The notes below the pieces were generated by a model that saw only the letters and a program-made list of their open reading frames with translations, searched no databases and was not told where the DNA came from. From NCBI GenBank assembly GCA_016946835.1, contig JACVTC010000011.1, positions 973,501 through 1,037,500 on the forward strand: 64,000 bases of DNA, in the 5' to 3' direction. Position numbers and translations under genes: made by a program. Shown here one piece after another: positions 54,341-64,000 of this stretch. This DNA is from Neocallimastix lanati (nom. inval.). Lineage: Eukaryota > Neocallimastigomycota > Neocallimastigomycetes > Neocallimastigales > Neocallimastigaceae. Every line of letters begins with the position of its first letter. Within the stretch, counting starts at the first letter, position 1.

Positions 54341-55552
54341 CTATGGTATAGTTGTAGAGTTAAATTTTATTATATTTTTAAGATGGACAGGTCTTTCTAA
54401 TGGTATTTTCGTATTAGGATCTACTAATACCGTTGTATTATATTGTTTACTTTTGACTTCGTAAGGTCCTACGAAATAAGGATCTAATTTGTATCTTGAA
54501 AAATTTCTAACCTTGACTAAGTCTCCTACTTTAATTTCATTTTGTTTATTCATACTGGTTATTTCCTGTCTTCGAATTTCCCAATATTTATTATTCTTTT
54601 TGATATTACTGCAGGCATCCATGACCCATTTATAATGATTAATAAATTTTTCAATTAATAGTTCTTCTTCACTTCCTTGTACATACGAAGTTGGAAGAGA
54701 TGAGGCTAATTCAAAGGGTTGTTGGTCACTTCTACCATATAGTAGTTCAAAACTTGAATATTTAGTTACTGAATTTTTCGAAGTTCTTAGAGCCCATAAA
54801 GCAAAAGGTAAGACAAGATCCCATTCTTTTTCCTTATTTGCCAGAAGACGTAATAATTTTCCAATTTCTCTGTTTCTATTTTCAATTAAACCATTAGATT
54901 CAGGATGGTACGTTACAATAAATTTAATGTATACGTCATATAGGTCTAAAAATATTTTTGTAAAATCGGAATTAAATTGTACACCATTATCAGTTGTAAT
55001 TGTACTAGGTGTACCAAATCTTGCAAAAATTTGAGATAAAAATTGTACAACATCACGTGAAGTAATTGTAGATACTGGTTGTGCCTCAACCCATTTAGTA
55101 AAATAATCTACAATAACTATGATGTATTGGTTACCACTACTAGTTTCCGGTAGTGGCCCTATTATATCCAAACCCAAATGTGTAAAAGGAGCTTCTACTT
55201 GCGTTGCATATTTTTCTGTAGGTTCGGGAATTTCATTTCTTTTATTGAGTTGACAATTCTCGCAATTAGAAATGAATCTTTTAATGTCTATAGTCATTCC
55301 CTTCCAATAAAAAGATTTTTTTAGTCTTTCGTAAGTCTTTTCAAAACCTTCATGGCCAATTGCATGAGCTTTCCATATGAGATTAAATTTCTCCTCATTG
55401 GTAGTAATAATTTTTCTTAATTTATCTTTTTCTTTTAAATACTTAATACCTTCTATAGTTACTATGTGGTCGTTAATAAATTTTTGCATAAATTCAGCAA
55501 TATGTGAATTTTCTTCATTCATATTTCCGTTATTAATTCCAATTTCTTGATT

Positions 55553-55629
<77 letters not shown>

Positions 55630-58600
55630 CATTATATAATGTATGTATATAATAAGTGTTTTTATTATATTCTCTACTTTTATTTTCTAGTATATTATCA
55701 ATATATTGGAATAATTTATCTTTTTGTTGGTTCAATTGATCTTTTAATTGGATTATATCATTAATTTTATGTTTTTCCTGCATAGAGTTCTTTTCTTCAT
55801 TATATTGTAATAAATATGAGTCTATATTAGCTAATATATTAGAATAGTATTCTATTATATATCTTTTCAATTGAAGTATTTGAATTAAAATTTTTCTTAA
55901 TTTATTTTGAGTTATTTTTAATTTATTAAAATTTATATTGTTATATATATTATAAGAAGATTCTAATATATGGGTATTGGTATTTTTAGACGGAATTTTA
56001 AAATTTTCTGAAAATTTCAAATTATCTATATACCACCATTTTTCTCTTACTTTTTGAAATTTTAAATTTTTGAGATGAAAAATTTTTTTATTAATTTTGA
56101 AACTTGAAATTTTTTTATTATTTGGAGTGATATGTGGCGTATTAAGATTAATTAATTTATTAGATTCATTATTTTCTTTATTATTATTATTTTTTTTAGT
56201 AAAATTATCATCCTTAATTTTTATTCGTGACAATGCGTCAGCCAAATAATTCCTTTTTCCTTGTTCGTATAAAATTTTAATCCTTAACATACTAATTGTT
56301 ATGCACCATCGAATGTGGCGCAAATTATTAGGTTCTTTGTTATTAAATAAACCTATTAATGGTTTATGATCTGTATATAACAAAGTTTCATGCTTATTAC
56401 CTGATATGTAGTATTTGAATTCACTTGCACAGTAATATACTGCAGTACCTTCCAGGTCCGTAATACTGTAATTTAATTCAGCTTTGTTTAATGTTCTGCT
56501 TATAAAATGTATTGGATATTCTTTATTATCGTTTTCATCCTTTTGGAGCAGTACACCTCCAATACCTAGTTTGCATGCGTCCGTCCTGATTATGAATTGT
56601 CTGTTGAAATCAGGGTAACGTAGAATTGGAGCAGAAATTAAAGCTTCTTTTAGTTTATTAAAACTATCCTGATGTGAACTTTCCCATACATAGGGTACAT
56701 TCTTTCTTAGCAATTTATAGAGTGGCGCAGCTATCATGGCAAAATTATTAATAAATTTTCTATAATAGCCAACAGAACCTAAGAAAGATCTAAGTTCTGA
56801 AATATTTTCTGGTTTAAGCCACTTAGATACAGCGTCCACTTTGGATTTAATAGTTTTGAGGCCATTATTAGATACTACATGGCCGAGTAATTCTACCTCC
56901 TCCTTAAAAAAGCAACATTTTCCAATGTTGATTTTAACTTCAAATTTACGAAATATTTCAAAAACTTGTTTAAGGTGAACTAAATGATCATCAATAGAAT
57001 TAGAAAATATGAGAATATCGTCAAGGAAAACAAAGACACATTTACCTAATAAATCAAAAAGAATGCGGTTCATTTCTCTTTGAAATGTGGCTGGGGCACC
57101 AGTTAGACCAAATGGCATAACCTTGTATACAAAATTACCAAATTTCGTAGTAAAGCTAGTAAAATCAATACTATCATCGGCCATACGAATTTGATGGTAC
57201 CCTGAAAATAAGTCTAGAGTAGAGAATATTACAGCACCGCCTAAGGAACTAAAAATTTCATCAATATTAGGTAGAGAATATGAATCAGGAACAGTCATAG
57301 AGTTCAACTTTCTATAATCTGTGCAAAGTCTCCATTTGCCATTCTTTTTCATGACAAGTACTATTGGGGAAGACCAAGCCGAATAAGATGGAACAATAAG
57401 ACCTTGGTTAATAAGTTTAATTAATTCCGCTTTTAAAGCATCAGATTTTAGCCTGTTAAGTTTATAAAATCTACTTTTAAAAGGGACAGAATTTTTAAAT
57501 AATTGAATATGATGAGGTCTTAATTTAGAAGGAGAAAGTTGTTCAGAAGAAGTGGCGACGATGTCAATAAAATCAATTAATAATTTAGAAACCTTAGATT
57601 TAAAGGGACTTCCTATCTTTGCTTGAAAATTTTCAGAATGGATGTATTCCATGGGAGAAAGATTTTCTACAGGTGGCGTAATATTTTGTGGCACATCTTC
57701 ATAATTTTGTAATTTTTCAATTTGTGGCGCGGATGTTATAGCATTATTCATTTTATTTAGAGTATTAGTTTCTTCATTAAATTTTAAAGAATTAATTGAT
57801 CCTTTACCAATAAATTTAATAAAACAAGAAATATATTCCAAATCCTGATTTTCTAATAAAGGTGTAATGACATCAAATGAAGAAAGAGAATAAAAACGAC
57901 ATAAAGACTTAGAAATAGGATGGATAAATAAATAATTATCAGCGATGGTTTTCATACCAATTAACAAATCAAAATAATTAGAAGTATTAACTATAATACA
58001 AAAATTAGCAGAAAAAGAATAATTATTAATAGTAACATAAAGTTTGACAACAATAGAATCGGTGATAGTATCATCACCTAAAGCTTCACAGATGCGTCCA
58101 CGGCAGATACCGACCGTATCATATTTACCTGGTAATTGATTAAAATAATCTTTAGAGATAAGATTTAAATTACTTCCAGAATCCACTAATAATTTATTAT
58201 TAATGTTATCAATGGAAGCAATAACCATACCCAAGTCATCATCTTTGAACTTGCGGTTAGTATTATTATTAGAATCATAATTTAGAATAAAATCTTTATT
58301 AATACTAATTGAACTTGAAATTTTTAATTTTTCTAATTTTAAATATTTATTTAATTCAGATCTTAATTTTGGGCAAATATCTAAAAGTTGTACAAAGGAA
58401 ATGTCACATTTTGAATTTGCTAAGTCCTTTGCTATATTATAAGGTTTAGTGTGAGTAGTACTTGCTAAAATTGTATGTTTTTCTAAACTATTAATAAAAT
58501 TATTATTATTTTCTTGATCACGTGGATTAGGTGGATCTTTGACATTGAATCTAACCTTCTTATCTTTAATGCCAGATTTGGAATTTTTACTGTCAGAATT

Positions 58601-59248
58601 ATTATTTGAAATATTAGAGTTATTTATGTTATTATAATTTAAATTATTAGGAAATTTATTTATAGAATTATTTAAAAAATCATTATTGTTTATATTAGAA
58701 TTATTAAAATTTTTATTTAAAAGATTATTGTTATTAAAATTATCAATAGAATTATCTAAGATATTAAAATTATTAATATTATTATTAATGTTTTCATTAT
58801 TTGAGTTATTATAATTATTATCATTAATAACAGAATTATTATTTATGTTAATATCATCAATTTTATTATTATTAGTATTTTCAATATTATTATTAATTTC
58901 GTTGTTAACAATATTTTTAGAATTATTAGAATTAGAATCATTTACAAAGTTAGAATCATTAATCTTTTTATCAAAAATTTTTGTATTATTGTGGCTTGTG
59001 GAACGCTTATGACTATGAGATTTAATTATTTTTCTATTGGAAAGTTCACCATCAGGGCTTGTTTGGCTATTGTTAACTACTGAAGGTTCATCTGCTTTGA
59101 CAGCACTTTTATCAGTAGTATTTGTTTTTGTTTTTCTAATAGGTGTTCCTGGTTCTAAGGTTGAACTTTTCCTTTTAATAGCGTCCACGTGGAATTTATT
59201 AGAAAATGTACTTTGATTAAGGGGAGAGTACAGACTCCCCTTAACTAG
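54341..59248 (-). CDS. pol: Ty3/gypsy pol: protease, reverse transcriptase, RNase H, integrase (expressed by -1 frameshift from gag)
   Basis: The open frame gives 1635 codons from the frameshift site. Numbering below counts from the GTG at 59188. An Asn-rich linker (1-225) precedes a retropepsin with LLVDSGSNLNLIS (catalytic Asp 336). Reverse transcriptase follows, with KNGKWRLCTDYRKLN and VFLDDILIFS (Asp 723 and 724; FLDD variant of YxDD). RNase H has RTDACKLGIGG and YTDHKPL. A poly-Asn run (55558-55629 on the plus strand) precedes the integrase, which has an HHCC zinc-binding region (about 1275-1312) and core residues Asp 1341, Asp 1400 and Glu 1436, with exactly 35 residues between the last two. 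A GPY/F-like tail (YFVGPYEVK) follows. No chromodomain is evident. No ATG occurs in the first 300 codons, so independent initiation is unlikely. All catalytic motifs are intact. Confidence 0.95.
59217..59244 (-). promoter_or_regulatory. Stem-loop stimulating gag-pol frameshift
   Basis: Read in the sense direction, TTAAGGGGAG pairs perfectly with CTCCCCTTAA around the 8-nt loop TCTGTACT. The 10-bp stem begins immediately after the gag TAG, three nucleotides past the slippery site (five if the two outer AU pairs are open). It is GC-rich in a very AT-rich element. Confidence 0.8.
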
Positions 59249-60684
59249 TTTAAAGAACTAGTTTCCTCTGTACTATCTTCATTATTATTATTAATATGTG
59301 GCTGGTAGTTATTTGTAGGATTATAATAATTATTAGAATTAAAATTAGAATTAAAATTTGGATTATTAAAATTATTAAAATTTGGATTATTAAAATTTTG
59401 ATTATTAAAATTTTTATTATTGAAAAGTTGATTATTAAAGTATTGATTATTATAATATTGATTACTAAAATTTTGGTCATTGAAATTTTGACTATTAAAA
59501 CTTTGATTAAAATTTTGATTATTAAAATTTTGATGATTAAAATGTTGATTATTAAAATTTTGATTATTAAAATTTTGATTATTGAATTCTTGATTATTAA
59601 AGTTTTGACTATTAAAATTTAAATTATTATTAAAACATTGATTATTAGAGTTTCTAAGATTTTGATAATTAAAATTATTACCATTATTAAAATCATTGTA
59701 ATAAGTAAAGCCACTAAATTTTGAATTATCATTAAAATTTTTAGTTTCGTAATTAAAATTATTAAAATTGCTATTATTCATTGGATAATTAGAATTATAA
59801 CAATTGTGGTTGGAATTATGAAAAGTATTATTTTCATTAGCCCCGAAATCATTACGTTTTAGAAATTTGTATTGTACAAATCCTGCACAATCGGAAATTG
59901 AATGGCCTTTTCCGTGACATAACTTACAAAAAGAAACTTTTTGTTTATTATTAAAATTAGACTGGTTTAAATTATTATAATTATTATAATTATTATGATT
60001 ATTATTAGAATTATTTATATTATTGTTATTATTAAATTTAGGATTTTTATTAAAATTAGTATTTTTGTTAATTCTATTTTTAGAGAACCCATTATTATTA
60101 TTCTGAGTTTTAATTCTTAACTCAACTTCTAATTTATCGTAGAACTCAGCTGCTTCCATAGCTTCTTCTATAGTAATATCTTTATTTTTAGTTTCCAATT
60201 TAATATTGCGCCACACAGAAACTTTATTTATTATGGCATCCAGGTAATCACTAGTAAATATCCTAAGTTTGAATTTATCATCTAACCTATTATATAATTC
60301 CGTGTATTTCTGGTTGAATTTTATGATATCATCATTTTTATTTATTTTCATTGATTTTAGTTCGTTGATGATATCTTCTGAATTTCTTTTCAATTTGTAA
60401 GTTTTAAGTAGTATTTCCTTCATCTCCTCTAATGAGGGAAATTCTTTTTCACCCAGAAAATTTGTTTTTACAGCTGCCGTGATATTTTTGGCACCTGCGC
60501 CTTGAACTTTCATTAAGCACCAGTCAAAATAGTCACGTGGTTCCTTAAAACCTTGAACTCGATTCCAAACCACAAATTGATTGTACCATTCTTCTACATT
60601 ATGGTCCTTATCGTTGATGGTAATGATACCTTGTAAGGACATAAGGCGATACTGCCTTATCATACTTTCATTGAATTCTTGCAT
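59245..60684 (-). CDS. gag: Ty3/gypsy gag polyprotein with CCHC zinc knuckle
   Basis: The product has 479 aa from the ATG at 60684. The frame is also open for 19 more codons to a GTG at 60741, but a TGA lies just above and no other ATG exists. The N-terminal half is a retrotransposon-gag capsid-like domain (VEEWYNQFVVWNRVQGFKEP, DDIIKFNQKYTELYNRL). A single zinc knuckle CKLCHGKGHSISDC (CX2CX4HX4C) near residue 250 follows, typical of nucleocapsid RNA binding. The C-terminal 200 residues are Asn/Phe-rich NFNNQ repeats. The frame ends at TAG 59247-59245, directly after the slippery heptamer. Gag forms the virus-like particle that packages the element's RNA. Confidence 0.93.
   Translation of the reverse strand: MQEFNESMIRQYRLMSLQGIITINDKDHNVEEWYNQFVVWNRVQGFKEPRDYFDWCLMKVQGAGAKNITAAVKTNFLGEKEFPSLEEMKEILLKTYKLKRNSEDIINELKSMKINKNDDIIKFNQKYTELYNRLDDKFKLRIFTSDYLDAIINKVSVWRNIKLETKNKDITIEEAMEAAEFYDKLEVELRIKTQNNNNGFSKNRINKNTNFNKNPKFNNNNNINNSNNNHNNYNNYNNLNQSNFNNKQKVSFCKLCHGKGHSISDCAGFVQYKFLKRNDFGANENNTFHNSNHNCYNSNYPMNNSNFNNFNYETKNFNDNSKFSGFTYYNDFNNGNNFNYQNLRNSNNQCFNNNLNFNSQNFNNQEFNNQNFNNQNFNNQHFNHQNFNNQNFNQSFNSQNFNDQNFSNQYYNNQYFNNQLFNNKNFNNQNFNNPNFNNFNNPNFNSNFNSNNYYNPTNNYQPHINNNNEDSTEETSSLN
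59248..59254 (-). promoter_or_regulatory. -1 ribosomal frameshift slippery heptamer T TTA AAC
   Basis: In the gag frame the last codons read TCT TTA AAC TAG, so the heptamer T TTA AAC fits the X XXY YYZ rule and equals one of the most efficient known -1 slippery sequences. Slipping one base back leads into CTA GTT AAG and straight into the pol frame, which is open from there. The stem-loop follows at once. Confidence 0.88.
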
Positions 60685-61476
60685 TTTTTTCTTATTTATT
60701 AATTCAATTAATTTTTTTAAATATATTTCAAACGAAGCCACTTTACTTCAATATAGACTATTGGTAGTCAGGTGATTTAATAATACTTTATATAAATTTA
60801 TTTAAATTTAGAATAATATTTTTATTTTTAAAATTCAACTATATTATAATATTTTTAATAATAATTATTGTGGTGTTGTTATTATTAGCACCAATTCCGA
60901 CCAAAGTAACTATAATAGACGTATTGATTAGGGTCTTTCGCACAATAATAACGGTTCCGTCACCTTATTCACACGATCTATGTTCCGTCACGTGCTTCAG
61001 GATCTTGTTATTACTGCCTAATATGCCCCTGGTGAGAATCAACACGGCTTGTCTATGCTGAGATACTTTGTTAATTAGTTACTAATAAGAAAAGTATATT
61101 TCTATTAGCAACGCCACAATAAAAAAAAATTTTTTTTTTTTTTTTTTTTTTAATAAATATAAATATATATTACAATATATTTATATATATAATAAAATAT
61201 ATTCAACTCTTTCAATAAAATTATATAAATATATTTTACAATATATTTATATATAATACTATTTAATCAATTTTGTTATAAATTATATAAATATATATAT
61301 GATATATTTATATATAAAATACTAAAAAAAAAATTTAATAAAACTAATTTTTAAAATAAATTTTTAAATTTTTGAAATATATGTCTTTAAGAAATTAGAA
61401 ATTATATATTTTTATTATTATTTTTTTTTTTTTTTAATAATTATTGTAAAATAATTATAACTTCTTCCCCTCCAAA
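60685..61476 (-). other. 5' leader of the Ty3/gypsy element
   Basis: About 790 nt lie between PBS and gag. The block 60870-61110 is much less AT-rich than the rest of the window. On the plus strand it contains the decamer GTTCCGTCAC twice (60954-60963 and 60982-60991). The plus-strand open frame 60870-61061 is antisense to the leader and unlike any known protein. The leader could hold packaging or dimerisation signals; this is inference. Confidence 0.6.
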
Positions 61477-61496
61477 GAGAACCGATATCTCCACCA
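61477..61496 (-). promoter_or_regulatory. Primer binding site
   Basis: Two nucleotides after the 5' LTR the sense strand reads TGGTGGAGATATCGGTTCTC. Its complement GAGAACCGATATCTCCACCA divides into part of a T-loop (GAGA), a T-stem (ACCGA), a 7-nt acceptor strand (TATCTCC), discriminator A and CCA, as expected of a tRNA 3' end. The primer tRNA would start GGAGATA; its identity was not assigned. Confidence 0.75.
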
Positions 61497-61498
61497 TT

Positions 61499-62204
61499 TG
61501 ATAAAGTACACCTTGGTTCACTCTCTTACTGGGAGAAGTTATATAATTTATTTATGAAATTTATTAATATAATATAATTTTATTTACTTATTTACTAAAT
61601 ATTTATTTATTTATTTTATAATTTAAATTTATTTAAATAACTAATAATTTTTATAACTTCATATTAAATATTACTAAATTAATTTTGCTAATAAAATATT
61701 TTTATTTTGGCAATTTATTATTATAATTTTAACTATTTGAATTGCAAAGAATTAACATATAAGAATGTATTCTTTATATAATTTTCTTTAATTATAAACT
61801 ATTTAAAAATAATAAGAAATAAATATTTAGTTAAATATTATAAAAAGTATAATATAAATAATAAAATATTTATAAAATATAAAAATATAAAAATATTATA
61901 AAATATAATAAAAATATAATAAAATAAAATAATTAAAATAAAATAAAATAAAACTTAATTAATTTATAAATTATTTACATATTTACGTAACATAAAATTT
62001 ATGTTATAAATTTTATGTTTACATTAATTTTATGTATTTTTAGAGAATTTATGATATTACATAAATTTATCTTATATCACGTTATTTCTGGATCATTTTA
62101 TAAATCATATGATAATTAATCAAGTGATTAATTGATTTATTTTTATGTAATTATTAATAAAATAATTTATTAATAATTAAAGTTTTTATTTTCATTTTAT
62201 ATCA
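61499..62204 (-). repeat. 5' LTR of the Ty3/gypsy element
   Basis: The 706-bp copy is identical by eye to 53613-54318. It should contain the promoter and polyadenylation signal in the minus direction, but its AT-richness prevents picking out a TATA box. Confidence 0.95.
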
Positions 62205-62726
62205 CATATATGGTATATGATTTTAATCACATTTTATAATTTAAATATTTTAATATATATTTTTATTTTTATTTTTATTTATTGTCAATTTTATGCTATT
62301 TCCAATATTAAAAAAAAATATAGTATTAATAATATATTATTTACCTTATTATTATTATTATTATTTTACTACTTTATACAAAGGTAATTATATTCATGAT
62401 TATAGCAATGAATATTCTTAACTATATATATATATATATATATAAGTTCTTCTTTATTTTTTAATTTATTATTATTAAAACAAGAAAATAAAATAAAATA
62501 AAAAATAAAAAACATATATATGAATATAAAAATTACTAATATCATTAGTACTCAACGAACTGGTTTGTCCAATTAGCAACTATTGTGGCTGTGCAATTCA
62601 TTATACATACTTGTAGTGACCCACGTATATTCAATATTATACGACTATATAATAATGATGATAATAATAAAAAATGAAAAAAAAAATGGCATGACTATCA
62701 TTAATTTTATTAGTATTACAACTATC

Positions 62727-62760
<34 letters not shown>

Positions 62761-64000
62761 TATTATTTATTATTATTTATTATTATTATTAATTATTATT
62801 ATTGTTATTTATTACTCATCACTTTCATATTTTTATTTTTATTTTATTTTTAACTATATCTATATGTATAAAACTATGATTTAGATAAAAAATGAAATAT
62901 CTTATTTTTATTATTTTCTTATTATATAATTTATTTGTATTATTATCTTCATTTAGTATTTTGATATTAATAAAACTTTAAAATATATAATATTAAAGTA
63001 TACAATATTGATATAAATAAAATTTAAAGTATATGTTATTGATAAAATTTGAACCATTGCTAAATGGAATGATTTTAGTTATAATTTAGTTAATAAAAAA
63101 AAAACTAATTTAATAAGATTAATTTAATTATATAATCCTAATTTAAAAAAGATTTGAAAAATACTAATTTATAATAAACTAGTATTTTTTATTATTTAAA
63201 TCAACTTAAACAATTATACCATAAATCAACGATATTTATTTCTATTACGACTATTACAAATTAACTGTTATTTTCCATATTTCTTTAATTTTTAATTAAA
63301 ATATTCATTTCGTCAACTTCTTCTAATTATTTGTTATTAATATTAAAATATTAAATTTTTTATTCTGAATATATTAATATTAATTATTCAGTTTTTTTTT
63401 TTTTTTTTTTTTTTTTTTGATTATTAAAATTCATTACTAGTTATTTATTATTATGAAATCATTTTATTGTTTAATGTTTAAAAAAATAAAATATTTATTT
63501 ATTTATTAATTTATTAATTATTTAATATTTATTTTAAATATATAAAAATTATTAAATTGATGATGCGGCGTTTAATATATATAATATTTAAAATTTTAGG
63601 TTTTTTCCTTTTCCCTTAATTTTATTTACCTTATTTTTGCTTATTAACCTAATTTTTTTTTTTTTTTTTAATTTTTTATTGATATATTTATTGATTTATT
63701 TATTTATTTATTAATTTTTTCTTTTTAATTATTTATTTTTTTTTTATTTATTTTTTTTTTATTTATTTCATTTATAATTTTATTTACCTTATTATTTTTT
63801 ATTTATTTTATTTCTATTATTTATTTTATTTTTTTTTTTTTTAAATTTATAATTAAATGTTAAAAGTTTTTCCAAGTCATAATCAATGATTTTAAAAGGT
63901 AAAAAAAGAAACAAAAAAAAAATATAAATTGAAATAACAAAAGTTTTTTGTTGTTTTATTTTTTTTTCATATTATTAAATTATTTTATGGAAATATTTTT
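62205..64000. other. Gene-free AT-rich stretch right of the Ty3 element
   Basis: No gene is visible. It contains an ATT-type microsatellite (62720-62815), a T run (63392-63418) and A/T-rich spacer. A small island of mixed composition at 62545-62645 cannot be identified. Confidence 0.65.

Larger units (their letters stand above)
53613..62204 (-). mobile_element. Complete Ty3/gypsy LTR retrotransposon (8592 bp)
   Basis: The element has LTRs of 706 bp each (53613-54318 and 61499-62204), flanked by CATA at 53609-53612 and 62205-62208, a 4-bp target duplication. It is transcribed on the minus strand. Order in the sense direction is 5' LTR, PBS, leader of about 810 nt, gag, -1 frameshift site, pol (protease, RT, RNase H, integrase), PPT, 3' LTR. 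The RT-RNaseH-integrase order defines Ty3/gypsy. LTRs that look identical and intact frames imply a recent insertion that may still be active. Confidence 0.95.

Noticed and set aside
59188-60741. GTG codons as translation starts for gag (60741) and pol (59188)
   Set aside because: Eukaryotic initiation at GTG is unlikely. Gag has an ATG at 60684, and pol is better explained by frameshifting.
60870-61061. Plus-strand 63-codon frame in the retrotransposon leader
   Set aside because: It is antisense to the element's leader and no protein family is recognised. GC-richer composition alone keeps it open.
53608-62209. 5-bp target duplication ACATA or CATAT for the Ty3 element
   Set aside because: These require LTR ends other than TG...CA. 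With TG...CA ends the duplication is the 4-bp CATA; the extra matching base is fortuitous.

Overview
This is an extremely AT-rich eukaryotic window. It has long homopolymer runs, many microsatellites, short AT-rich introns, Asn-rich proteins and very large gene-free stretches. One protein carries a fungal-type Uds1 (up-regulated during septation) domain, and Ty3/gypsy, copia-like, LINE-like and Mutator-like elements are present. The combination fits an anaerobic gut fungus (Neocallimastigomycota) best. That assignment is inference from composition and protein families, since no rRNA or marker gene is present.

Layout. 958-3800 (+): a six-exon UBE2T-type E2 ubiquitin-conjugating enzyme with a long acidic/Asn-rich tail. 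4808-7088 (+): a six-exon prefoldin subunit 3, one of whose introns is GC-AG. 7089-15004: gene-free, with a probable copia 3' LTR junction near 8890, a nested satellite at 9550-10680 and a 3 x 55-bp tandem repeat at 12993. 15005-22828 (+): one 2607-codon exon encoding a repeat-rich Uds1-domain coiled-coil protein. 22829-26384: a decayed area with coding relics, including the C-terminal Cys-rich part of a LINE reverse transcriptase. 26385-32006 (-): a three-exon ankyrin-repeat protein of about 1762 aa. 32007-53612: about 21.6 kb without a recognisable gene. It holds a copia-like LTR with an internal 155-bp triplication, a solo LTR of the same family, a 271-bp MULE-like nonautonomous element with a 9-bp target duplication, and foldback hairpins. 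53613-62204 (-): a complete Ty3/gypsy retrotransposon with 706-bp LTRs that look identical, a 4-bp target duplication, PBS, PPT, gag and pol. 62205-64000: gene-free.

The most interesting mechanism is the gag-pol junction of the Ty3 element. Gag ends in the canonical slippery heptamer T TTA AAC followed directly by TAG and then a 10-bp stem-loop. Pol lies in the -1 frame with no ATG for more than 300 codons. This is a textbook layout for programmed -1 ribosomal frameshifting.

The host genes are unrelated housekeeping or cytoskeletal/signalling genes and do not form a cluster. The two small genes at the left (E2 and prefoldin) share an architecture of five short AT-rich introns. Exon boundaries were set by reading frame, GT/GC-AG signals and alignment with remembered family conservation; no transcript evidence was available.
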